A stretch of 9,726 nucleotides of DNA from positions 1-9,726 of the forward strand of contig CAIXQV010000299.1 of assembly GCA_903921605.1 (NCBI GenBank). The letters run 5' to 3'. This DNA is from an uncultured Planctomycetaceae bacterium. Lineage in GTDB: Bacteria; Planctomycetota; Planctomycetia; Planctomycetales; Planctomycetaceae. Position 1 is the stretch's first letter; every line of letters begins with the position of its first letter. The translations under genes and the position numbers were made by a program. Below the pieces are notes generated by a model, which saw only the letters and a program-made list of their open reading frames with translations, did no database searches and had not been told where the DNA came from. Shown here piece by piece: positions 1-6,062 of this stretch.

Positions 1-1
1 C

Positions 2-72
2 GCGGCTGTGGTGTAGTGGCAACACATCAGCTTCCCAAGCTTAGGATGAGGGTTCGATTCCCTTCAGCCGCT
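2..72 (+). tRNA. tRNA-Gly (anticodon CCC)
   Basis: The sequence folds into a full cloverleaf. The acceptor stem 2-8 pairs perfectly with 65-71, followed by discriminator U72. The D stem GTGT/ACAC closes a loop containing GG. The anticodon loop TTCCCAA spans 32-38, with anticodon CCC at 34-36 reading GGG glycine codons. The T arm has loop TTCGATT and a stem with one G-U pair at its base. A U discriminator suits bacterial tRNA-Gly. The anticodon stem (27-31 with 39-43) has one non-Watson-Crick pair, C28 opposite T42. No CCA is encoded; a T-run (72-78) follows at once. Confidence 0.96.
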
Positions 73-82
73 TTTTTTATTG

Positions 83-108
83 CCAGCCGTTGCTTGATGT
101 GCGGCTGG
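83..108. terminator. Hairpin between tRNA-Gly and the convergent coiled-coil gene
   Basis: A perfect 7-bp inverted repeat, CCAGCCG (83-89) and CGGCTGG (102-108), has a 12-nt loop. It begins one base beyond the stop codon of the leftward gene and 11 bases after the tRNA. Its position between convergent transcripts fits a shared transcription end or 3'-end stabiliser. Neither direction has a good T-tract after the stem: the T-run at 72-78 lies before the hairpin on the + strand. It is therefore not a textbook intrinsic terminator. Confidence 0.4.
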
Positions 109-109
109 A

Positions 110-1543
110 TTATTGCTGCCAATTTCGCGGCAATCGGTGTTGTTGGCCGGCTCGGGCGGCGTAGACTCCAAGAGCAGCGCCGGCGGCTTGGGTCATGGTG
201 TTGATGAGGATTTGTCCCATCGGCCCGTTGATCGCCGCAGAGGCCTGATCGGCGATCGGAGAATCGATCTTCTGGATGCGATACATCTCCTGATACATCG
301 TCTCGCCTGATACAACCCCATTCGCAAGATCCTGCAGTCGTGTCTTGAGGTCATAGGAATCCTCAAAGATCCGCTGCGGATCGCCGAACTGAGCACGACG
401 GCATCGAGACAGCAAATCATGGACTCGCTGCGTGCGTTTCTCAGCAGCTTCGGCCGCCGCATAATGCTGGTCGAGCTGTGACTTCTTCTGGCTGACGACT
501 TCATCAATATGTCGCAGGCGAGCAACCACCTGATCATCCTGCAGCTCCGGCGTGTTGGCGGCTCGCGCGGCGACGATGGAGCGTTCTGTCTTCTGCAGCA
601 AAGCCTGAAACGCCTTTAACGCGTCGCGATAAAAGATCGAGTCGGGGGAATCGAGCTGGGCCTGTTCATGTTGCAAACTGGTGCAGAGCTTCTGCGCCGA
701 ATCCATCGCAGCAAACGCGCGATCAACTTCGGGGTTCAGGCGTGAGACGCTGGCCTGAACTGCCGGAAGACCCAACGCATCCGCAGCGGCGGTTTGACGA
801 GCCTGAACATCTTCAACTCGAGCCTTCACGGTCTTCTGCTGTTCGGTAATAACCTGCTTCATCATCCTCGGCGCTGACGTCAGAAATCGATAGCTGGCGG
901 CCACGGCGGGATAGTCGATCAGTCGCGACAACCAGCGATCAATCCGGCGAGACATCCCGCGACGTTGATAGCGGTCCGTGTCGAACTCGGAATCCCAGAG
1001 ATATTGAAATAGTCGACTATTTTCATACGGAGGCAGCTTGTTCTTCGCCTCGGTCTCAACATCGCTCAAGTTCGCGGTGGCCTGTTCCAGCCGTGCCTGA
1101 CCTTCCGCCGCTTCCCGGGAAAGTCGCTGCAAATCGGGGTCAGTTGTCAGTTTCTCGGTAAGCTGCGTGGTGAGTTCATCCGCCTTCTGAGTCACTGCGG
1201 AGAACTGCTCGGAAAGCTGCTTCCAAAGCATCTCTGCTGAAGACTGTTGAGTCGATGCGGTCTGCAGGCGAGTTTGCAACTGTCGCCGTGAGTCATCACG
1301 TCGCAGCATGATATCTCGCAGAACGGCACGCATTTCCGTCCAGCCATCGCTTTCGACATCGTCGTCAAGTCGCGGGAGATAGTGCTGCGCGAGTTCTCGA
1401 AAAGCATCGGACTGATCGGCAAGCAGTTTCTCAATCTCATTCGACACATCCATTGCGCGAGCGCGGGCTTCTTTCTCGTCGCCGTTGATCGAGGCAGCGA
1501 AGTCGGCGATTCGGCGAAGGATTTCGGTTCCGGGAACTGGCAT
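110..1543 (-). CDS. Uncharacterised coiled-coil protein, second gene of a leftward pair
   Basis: I do not recognise a named family. From the ATG at 1543 the product is 477 residues; an in-frame TTG at 1570 would give 486. Neither start has a visible ribosome site, and ATG is preferred on codon grounds. The protein is rich in Gln, Glu, Ala, Arg and Leu, with long stretches of heptad-like helix (about residues 85-170 and 230-420) that predict coiled coil. A central non-coiled block around residues 168-225 (KLPPYENSRLFQYLW, then a WLSRLIDYP motif) has aromatic and proline residues and looks like a conserved folded core. The last 35 residues include a weakly hydrophobic Gly/Ala-rich helix. There is no signal peptide and no clear membrane span. 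It lies 143 bp downstream of a small membrane protein in the same orientation, probably in one transcription unit, with a long hairpin between them. A structural or membrane-scaffold role with that neighbour is inference. Confidence 0.85.
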   Translation of the reverse strand: MPVPGTEILRRIADFAASINGDEKEARARAMDVSNEIEKLLADQSDAFRELAQHYLPRLDDDVESDGWTEMRAVLRDIMLRRDDSRRQLQTRLQTASTQQSSAEMLWKQLSEQFSAVTQKADELTTQLTEKLTTDPDLQRLSREAAEGQARLEQATANLSDVETEAKNKLPPYENSRLFQYLWDSEFDTDRYQRRGMSRRIDRWLSRLIDYPAVAASYRFLTSAPRMMKQVITEQQKTVKARVEDVQARQTAAADALGLPAVQASVSRLNPEVDRAFAAMDSAQKLCTSLQHEQAQLDSPDSIFYRDALKAFQALLQKTERSIVAARAANTPELQDDQVVARLRHIDEVVSQKKSQLDQHYAAAEAAEKRTQRVHDLLSRCRRAQFGDPQRIFEDSYDLKTRLQDLANGVVSGETMYQEMYRIQKIDSPIADQASAAINGPMGQILINTMTQAAGAALGVYAARAGQQHRLPRNWQQ

Positions 1544-1610
1544 GAGAGGCGACTGGTTGAACAGGGACAATTGGTGACAGAATGTAAGGGGAAGGTCGAG
1601 TACAAGAATC

Positions 1611-1673
1611 GTTTAACGGCAAACCGCAGGCGATGGCAAAAACAGAACTGACGCCTGCGGCTTGCCGTTAAAC
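1611..1673. repeat. Long imperfect palindrome (REP-like) in an intra-operon spacer
   Basis: The left arm, GTTTAACGGCAA then A then CCGCAGGCG (1611-1632), pairs with CGCCTGCGG then C then TTGCCGTTAAAC (1652-1673). This makes 21 base pairs interrupted by one A-C mismatch, around a 19-nt loop. It fills much of the spacer between the two leftward genes. No T-tract follows it in the direction of transcription, so it is unlikely to be a simple terminator. The AT-rich tips and GC-rich core resemble an intergenic REP or miniature mobile element. Such hairpins can protect upstream mRNA 3' ends and so lower expression of the downstream gene relative to the upstream one. Confidence 0.75.
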
Positions 1674-1686
1674 AAAAAAACAGATT

Positions 1687-2082
1687 TTAAAGAACCCAAG
1701 AGAAGATAATCCACGCGAATAGAATCAGACCCAGAATGAACAAAACAGAAAACCGTCGTACCCACAGATGAGCCATCAAAACACTGAACGATAATGGCGG
1801 ATCCTGATAAGTATGCTGAGTCGCGAAGTATTGTTCGATTGCCGCATCCACATCGGCCTCCGTGATCTTGTCGCCGGTGATAACGGCGGCATCCATAAGC
1901 CGTTTTCGCATCAGCGTTCGGATTTCGTCTCGCGCCAGAGCGACCTCGGCCACTTCGCGTTCCTGCCGCAGCCCTCGAGCCACCTCCAGCACGCGCAGGG
2001 TTTCCACGAGCGAAAGATCTTTCGCGAAGGAGCTGACCGGAACTCCGGTTGTTGTTATTGAGTTGTCTGCCATGAACAACAT
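1687..2082 (-). CDS. Small C-tail-anchored membrane protein, DUF6384-like
   Basis: A 131-residue protein. After about 20 variable residues comes a highly charged helical block (LSLVETLRVLEVARGLRQEREVAE, roughly residues 23-46). A second helical segment follows (TEADVDAAIEQYF, about 78-90), then a PPLSF linker, HLWVRR, and a terminal hydrophobic span of about 20 residues (FSVLFILGLILFAWIIFSWVL) ending at the stop. The arginines before the span and the lack of any tail imply an N-in protein anchored by its C-terminus. From memory, the LRVLE...LRQERE block plus a membrane segment matches proteins labelled DUF6384, whose function is unknown; I could not verify this. An internal ATG at 2073 is an alternative start. 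It is the first gene of the leftward pair and divergent from the helical protein gene at 2289. Confidence 0.85.
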   Translation of the reverse strand: MLFMADNSITTTGVPVSSFAKDLSLVETLRVLEVARGLRQEREVAEVALARDEIRTLMRKRLMDAAVITGDKITEADVDAAIEQYFATQHTYQDPPLSFSVLMAHLWVRRFSVLFILGLILFAWIIFSWVL

Positions 2083-2288
2083 CTTAACGAAAATGTGCCG
2101 AACAGGGATTCAGAATGCGGGCTGATCGCGGAGTGTCGCAGATGAGTCGTCTTCAATAATTCAACCGGCACTTCATTGCGACAATAGCGCAGTTTGGTAC
2201 CGTAGATCATTACAATTAAGATCGCGTCCGTGAGATTACTGGCCGGGCCAGGTTTCTGCATCTCTGTCGTTCAAAAAAGGTTATTTTC
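2083..2288. promoter_or_regulatory. Shared divergent promoter region
   Basis: This 206-bp gap separates two divergent genes and must hold promoters for both. On the + strand TACAAT at 2211-2216 matches five of six bases of a -10 box and would start a transcript near 2223. No good -35 is seen at 16-18 bp, so an activator or alternative sigma factor is possible. For the rightward gene, AAAAGG (2275-2280) lies 8 bases before its ATG and is a fair ribosome binding site. I could not pick out a convincing leftward promoter. Confidence 0.4.
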
Positions 2289-3533
2289 ATGAGCCAACCG
2301 TCGTCCAATTCTTCTGGTGAAATGATTCCGGCGGAAACTCCGGTCGCTACGATCTCCTCGTCTCAGCCAGTCACAACGATGCGACATTATCTGGACCGGG
2401 CGATTTCTGTGCTGAAGAAGTTTGGGCTTTCCACGACCGGCGATACAGGAGAAGAACTCATTCGTCTGTTGGAGGACGTCAAGCACGTCGACGAAGCTCG
2501 CACGCTGGCGATCGCGGATGTGATCAAGCACATGAGCACCTTCAATCGGCTGGTTCGCGAGAACGTCGAAAATATTAAGATCGGAAACCGATATCTCGAG
2601 ATCACTCAGATGTTCGATTCCGTTCGTGAAGATTCCAAAATGCTGATCGCACAGTTGTCGGATGGCAAAATCAGTCGCTCGGAGAAGTTCCAGAACTGGT
2701 GGATGAAGATTCGACGAGGAACTCCAAGCGACCGCTTCGAAACGATTTCAGAAACGTATCGAAGCGTTTCCCGGGACACCAAGGATCAGCTCAATCGTGA
2801 AGACGCGATCATGGATGCCTACATTGACTTCCGCTTCGCATTGAAAGAAGCCGAAGTGATCGGCTGTGAACTCTACGAAAAGCAGAAGCCAGCACTCGAG
2901 AAAGCGAAGCAAACGCTGGCCGCAACTCAGACCGCGATTGATCAGTTTAAGGGCGAAGATTCAGCTCTACGAGGCCGTCTGGAGCTGGCTCGCGATGAAG
3001 CCCGTGAATCATTCTCGCGAGAAGATCGCACTTACCAGTTGCTGAAAGACATCTCCGAGAACCTGGCCATCGGTTATGACGTCGGCGACACGCTGGTCAC
3101 GAAGCTGAAGCAAACTCACGATGTGAAAGACAGCGTCTATCGCCGAGCGGTGACGTTCTTCACGACGAATGAGCATGTCTTCACAATCCTCGGGACGGTT
3201 TACACCAGTCAGCAAGGGTTGCACGAGGTAACGGCCGCGACGGAAGCGATGAAGGAAGGTCTGAACAAGGGGCTTGAAGATGTGGCCGATCTCGGGCGTG
3301 AGCTGGAGCGAGCTGCCATGAAGGCCGGCTATGGCTCAACGGTCAAAGCCGAGAGCGTGCAAAAGCTGGTCGATGCCATCAGCAACTTCCAGGTGGAGTC
3401 TCTGACGATGATCGCCGACTTGCGAAAAGAGAGCGAAGCGAACGCGAAGGAAATCCGCCATGTCGTCGAAGACGGCAAGCGTCGCTTTCAGGAAACGGTT
3501 GCTCGTTACGTGCAGGAAACGGCTGCAGGCTGA
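2289..3533 (+). CDS. Conserved alpha-helical cytoplasmic protein of unknown function
   Basis: A 414-residue protein, ATG-initiated with an AAAAGG ribosome site 8 bases upstream. The first 30 residues are low-complexity Ser/Thr/Pro and have no signal peptide. The rest is almost wholly helical and charged. Segments that look strongly constrained are VDEARTLAIADVIKHMSTFN (67-86), MFDSVREDSK (108-117), a basic aromatic stretch NWWMKIRRGTPSDRFE (136-151), DAYIDFRFALKEAE (176-189), and the longest, from IGYDVGDTLVTKLKQTHDVK (261-280) through YRRAVTFFTTNEHVFTILG (284-302). Residues 196-250 look coiled coil. I recall close relatives in Proteobacteria loosely labelled 'cell surface protein', but nothing here supports export. 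The helical architecture is loosely reminiscent of TelA or PspA stress proteins; no homology is claimed. It is divergent from the membrane-anchored and coiled-coil genes, which suggests co-regulation or a shared complex. Confidence 0.88.
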   Translation: MSQPSSNSSGEMIPAETPVATISSSQPVTTMRHYLDRAISVLKKFGLSTTGDTGEELIRLLEDVKHVDEARTLAIADVIKHMSTFNRLVRENVENIKIGNRYLEITQMFDSVREDSKMLIAQLSDGKISRSEKFQNWWMKIRRGTPSDRFETISETYRSVSRDTKDQLNREDAIMDAYIDFRFALKEAEVIGCELYEKQKPALEKAKQTLAATQTAIDQFKGEDSALRGRLELARDEARESFSREDRTYQLLKDISENLAIGYDVGDTLVTKLKQTHDVKDSVYRRAVTFFTTNEHVFTILGTVYTSQQGLHEVTAATEAMKEGLNKGLEDVADLGRELERAAMKAGYGSTVKAESVQKLVDAISNFQVESLTMIADLRKESEANAKEIRHVVEDGKRRFQETVARYVQETAAG

Positions 3534-3558
3534 GAATTGTCGTTTCGAAACCTGAGCC

Positions 3559-3579
3559 CTCCCGGCGTAAAGCCGGGAG
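3559..3579 (+). terminator. GC-rich hairpin after the helical protein gene
   Basis: A perfect 8-bp stem, CTCCCGGC (3559-3566) and GCCGGGAG (3572-3579), has loop GTAAA. It starts 25 bases after the stop codon at 3533, where a terminator is expected. The following bases are only loosely T-rich (GAATTTATTG), so the intrinsic strength is uncertain. Confidence 0.5.
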
Positions 3580-3595
3580 AAGCTGTGAATTTATT

Positions 3596-3686
3596 GTAGG
3601 GTGGAACCAGCGGAGCGCCGGCCCACCATCCGGAATGCGGAGAATCGGTGGGCCAGCGTTCGCGAAGCTCGCTGGTCCCACCCTAC
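3596..3686. repeat. Inverted pair of REP-like units (BIME-like element)
   Basis: A 32-bp unit (3596-3627) beginning GTAGGGTGG and ending GCCCACC is followed by a 19-bp spacer and then an inverted 40-bp copy (3647-3686) ending CCCACCCTAC. Aligned, the outer 17 bases match at 16 and the inner 12 match at 11; the right copy has 8-11 extra central bases containing TTCGCGAA. Each unit can also fold on itself (GGTGG...CCACC left, GGTGGG...CCCACC right). This two-unit arrangement is that of bacterial interspersed mosaic elements spread by REP-associated transposases. It lies in a gap between convergent genes, the usual place for REPs. No transposase gene is in the window. Confidence 0.75.
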
Positions 3687-3748
3687 GATTCCAATAAGTT
3701 CACAAGCTCGGAGGAGCCCGAGGCACGGTGACGATTTGTTCTCTGCAA

Positions 3749-3778
3749 GTGGGATAGACCGCTACTCGCGTCTCCCAC
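3749..3778 (-). terminator. Hairpin after the SDR gene
   Basis: GTGGGA (3749-3754) pairs with TCCCAC (3773-3778) and, after a TA bulge, GAC (3757-3759) pairs with GTC (3770-3772), leaving a 10-nt loop. It starts 27 bases beyond the leftward stop codon at 3806, which suits a 3'-end structure. There is no T-tract on the - strand after it. Confidence 0.3.
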
Positions 3779-3805
3779 CGCTCTGCGCGTCTTCAACCCA
3801 GTTGA

Positions 3806-5287
3806 TTAGCTTCGCACGGCAATCGTTTGTAGCTCCAGGGCGCTCAGCAGCATTGTGGTGAGTGAAGCAGCCAACTCTGAGTCCGCACCTTCCCACGCCT
3901 GGCGGACGGTTGCCGCGTTCTCCTGATTTCGGATCGCGGATTCAAGGTCTGTATTCGAAACTCGAAGCACCGGCAGATCCTGATCCGGGAGACCGCGATG
4001 AACACTGTGGAGTCCGGAAGGGGAAAGTTCCAGAGTCACCTGGCAGCCACCGGGACCGAAAACATCCAATCCCACCATCTGTCGACGACCATTGGACGCA
4101 TCGGTGTTCACGTGATTCTGCAGCGCGTCCTCCGTCCAGTTCTTGACTCGCTCGACATCCAGCTTGCGTTTCCCCCAGCGATCTTCGTTACCATATTCGA
4201 TATAACGGAAGATGACCGTCTTATCAATTTCCGGACAAGGAATGTCGCCCGAAAACTTCTTGGTGTTCGTCATGTCGAACGTATTGTCGGTTTGTTCGTA
4301 AGGAGCATACGTTTCCGCATTCTCCATCACCATGCGTTCAAACATCCACTGGTCTTCGTTCTCAGCACGATTCGCCAAAGGAGGAAGTTCGCCGTGACCG
4401 TGGAACTCAACGCCTGTCGACTTAAAGTACTCGCCGCAGTATTCGATCATCTCACGAGACGAGATCGGCTTGTCCGGAGCAATATGGAAGGTCAGACCAC
4501 GAGCTTCAGGAGTTTCAAACAAGCGGCACATCACAGCCGAAACCCACTCGACAGGAATGATGTTGCGACGTTCATCACCCGTCATGCGAAGGCGAATTGG
4601 AGTATGTCGATAACCGTTTTCGTCCGCGGGGACTGGCGGAATCATGACCGACATCAAACGCAGATAAAGATACAGCCCGTGGTAGGTATTGGTGTAACCC
4701 GTACGTGAGTCACCAGAAATCACAGCCGGACGATAAACCGTTACATGGTCAGCGAAATCAATCTGCTGAACGAGCGTCTCAGCGCAGAACTTGCTTTCTT
4801 CGTAGTCGTTGCGAAACAACTGCCCGGCACTCAGACTGGACTCCATCACCGGTTCGGTCTGCAGGCCAGCGACATAGGCGGTGGAGACGTAATGAATGTC
4901 CTTAATTCCCGATTCACGGCACAGATCAATCATATTCTGCGTGCCATTCAGGTTGGTCCGCCACGGTTCACCCGCACGGTCCTTCCCGTAGAATTCAAGA
5001 ATCGCTGCGCTGTGAATGATGCTGCTGCAGTTGTCGGCAACCCATTCGGTCTCTTCGGGGCTCAGGCCAAAACCGGGCTCAGCAATGTCACCGGAAAGCA
5101 CAACCGGTCGCGGCAATGCCCGACCCAGTTCCCGCTCCCAATGCTGAAGGATCTCTTCCATCCTGTCGCGAGGCGATTGTTTTCGAGATGGCCGGACAAC
5201 GACCGCCAACTCATGGCCATTCAGAAGCAAGTCGCGAACCAGGTATCGTCCCACCAAACCTGTGGCACCGGTCAAAAGCGTATACAT
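3806..5287 (-). CDS. Extended short-chain dehydrogenase/reductase with C-terminal extension
   Basis: A 493-residue NAD(P)-dependent oxidoreductase of the extended SDR type, near the thioester reductase/fatty acyl-CoA reductase (NAD_binding_4) branch. The ATG at 5287 is preferred over the in-frame TTG at 5302, because AGGGAA precedes it and the Rossmann fold then starts at residue 2. Visible motifs are TGATGLVG (6-13, dinucleotide binding), D67, HSAA (92-95), YVSTAYVAG (133-141) with the catalytic Ser/Thr, YEESK (162-166) with catalytic Tyr162 and Lys166, and YRPAVISGDSRTG (185-197). Residues 200-390 form the variable substrate region. Residues about 400-493 are an extra domain not needed for SDR activity; the pattern VTLELSPSGL...LPVLRVSNTDLESAI loosely resembles an SCP2 sterol/lipid-carrier fold, which is inference. 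The substrate is unknown; an acyl thioester, sterol or lipid-like compound is plausible. It is monocistronic and convergent with the helical protein gene. Confidence 0.9.
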   Translation of the reverse strand: MYTLLTGATGLVGRYLVRDLLLNGHELAVVVRPSRKQSPRDRMEEILQHWERELGRALPRPVVLSGDIAEPGFGLSPEETEWVADNCSSIIHSAAILEFYGKDRAGEPWRTNLNGTQNMIDLCRESGIKDIHYVSTAYVAGLQTEPVMESSLSAGQLFRNDYEESKFCAETLVQQIDFADHVTVYRPAVISGDSRTGYTNTYHGLYLYLRLMSVMIPPVPADENGYRHTPIRLRMTGDERRNIIPVEWVSAVMCRLFETPEARGLTFHIAPDKPISSREMIEYCGEYFKSTGVEFHGHGELPPLANRAENEDQWMFERMVMENAETYAPYEQTDNTFDMTNTKKFSGDIPCPEIDKTVIFRYIEYGNEDRWGKRKLDVERVKNWTEDALQNHVNTDASNGRRQMVGLDVFGPGGCQVTLELSPSGLHSVHRGLPDQDLPVLRVSNTDLESAIRNQENAATVRQAWEGADSELAASLTTMLLSALELQTIAVRS

Positions 5288-5635
5288 CGTGTTCCCTGGC
5301 AAGGTTATCGAAGTGAACTACATCGCGTCCGAGAACGCTTATGGAGCAGAATCACATTGAACCACAAAAGCAAAAAAAACAAAGAAAAATCGGCACTTAT
5401 GTTCACTGACGAGGCGAAACTCCATCAAGAGATGACAGAGTCTCCCAGACCACTAAGAGCCCCCAATATTCACTTTTTCGCAAAAACGTCAACTCTCCAA
5501 AGCCTCTTCCCGGCAAGCCGCCGGGGGAGATCCCACCGGGAGAATCACCAGCAAGATCGCCACAAGTCCTTTCATAACAATCAGTTGCAAACTCTGATCG
5601 ATGGGGAATTGTGGTCTGTTTCAGAAATCCACTGT

Positions 5636-5650
5636 CGGCAGTTTCTGCCG
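5636..5650. repeat. Perfect 6-bp hairpin with TTT loop
   Basis: CGGCAG and CTGCCG are separated by TTT and followed by GTTTGT on the + strand. The stem is compact and stable. Its role is unknown: it could end a short transcript in this gene-free stretch, or be chance. Confidence 0.35.
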
Positions 5651-5970
5651 GTTTGTCGGCTTCATGCTTTTCGGACACGCTCGCCGCTGACTTCAGAGAA
5701 TTCCCAAAGCGGTGGTCGCGCGTGCCAAACACGAGATTCCCCAACACGCGAATTCGGCGTGGCCGTGGCAAATCCTGACAACCCTCATTTTCCGGATGTC
5801 TCTCAGTTCTTTCCTGAACGCTGCGCCAAGTCGTCCATGGGCATTCAAATCTCTAATCCGGCTTTCGACATCGGGAAAATGTGTGTCCCTGACGTTTCCT
5901 CCGGGCATACTTTGACCAGAGGGAATTCATCTTCGTCGCTTTCATTCGATCCGGGCAGGTACTTTTGCAT

Positions 5971-5994
5971 GAGGTGTGAAACGATGAACACCTC
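5971..5994. promoter_or_regulatory. Operator-like dyad upstream of the aldolase gene
   Basis: A perfect 7-bp inverted repeat, GAGGTGT (5971-5977) and ACACCTC (5988-5994), flanks a 10-bp centre. It lies 69 bp before the aldolase ATG. A -10-like TATTCT is at 6005-6010, so the dyad would cover the -35 region. That placement suits a repressor or activator site, or a 5' leader hairpin if transcription starts further upstream. Confidence 0.4.
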
Positions 5995-6062
5995 CCCGAG
6001 TCAATATTCTTTGAACACGTAGTTTTGAACCACCGCCATCGACTTCTCTTCGGACTTCCCCA

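Larger units (their letters stand above)
5288..6062. other. Intergenic region between divergent genes, no convincing gene
   Basis: This 775-bp stretch separates the leftward SDR gene and the rightward aldolase gene. An A-rich tract (5366-5391) becomes a T-rich segment upstream of the SDR gene. A weak leftward promoter (TTGTGG at 5367-5362, 18-bp gap, CATAAG at 5343-5338) could serve it. Small hairpins are seen at 5509-5525 (CCCGGC/GCCGGG, loop AAGCC) and 5636-5650 (CGGCAG/CTGCCG, loop TTT), plus the dyad at 5971-5994. Open frames here lack family motifs and plausible starts. The length is large for a bacterial promoter gap, so a decayed gene or a small RNA is possible. Confidence 0.5.

Noticed and set aside
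65..107. A possible integration (att) site: CAGCCG occurs at the tRNA 3' end and again at 84-89, and GCGGCTG at 2-8 recurs at 101-107.
   Set aside because: The shared words are only 6-7 bp and are explained by the hairpin next to the tRNA. No integrase or second, longer tRNA 3' fragment is in the window.
2289..3533. Calling the helical protein TelA (toxic anion resistance) or PspA.
   Set aside because: The similarity is in helical character and general flavour only. I cannot point to the defining motifs of either family.
3601..3861. An 86-codon open frame on the + strand after the helical protein gene.
   Set aside because: Its first third is the palindromic repeat element, and its end overlaps the SDR gene antisense.
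3998..4708. A 236-codon open frame on the + strand.
   Set aside because: It is antisense to the SDR gene across its substrate region; the sense strand carries the catalytic motifs.
5403..5771. A 122-codon frame on the - strand in the long intergenic gap.
   Set aside because: It opens with TTG, has no ribosome site, includes repetitive Gly/Pro sequence from hairpin DNA, and resembles no family I know.
4745..6022. A 425-codon open frame on the + strand.
   Set aside because: Over 40% of it is antisense to the well-supported SDR gene and the rest runs through intergenic sequence. The translation has no family motif, so it is taken as a frame shadow.
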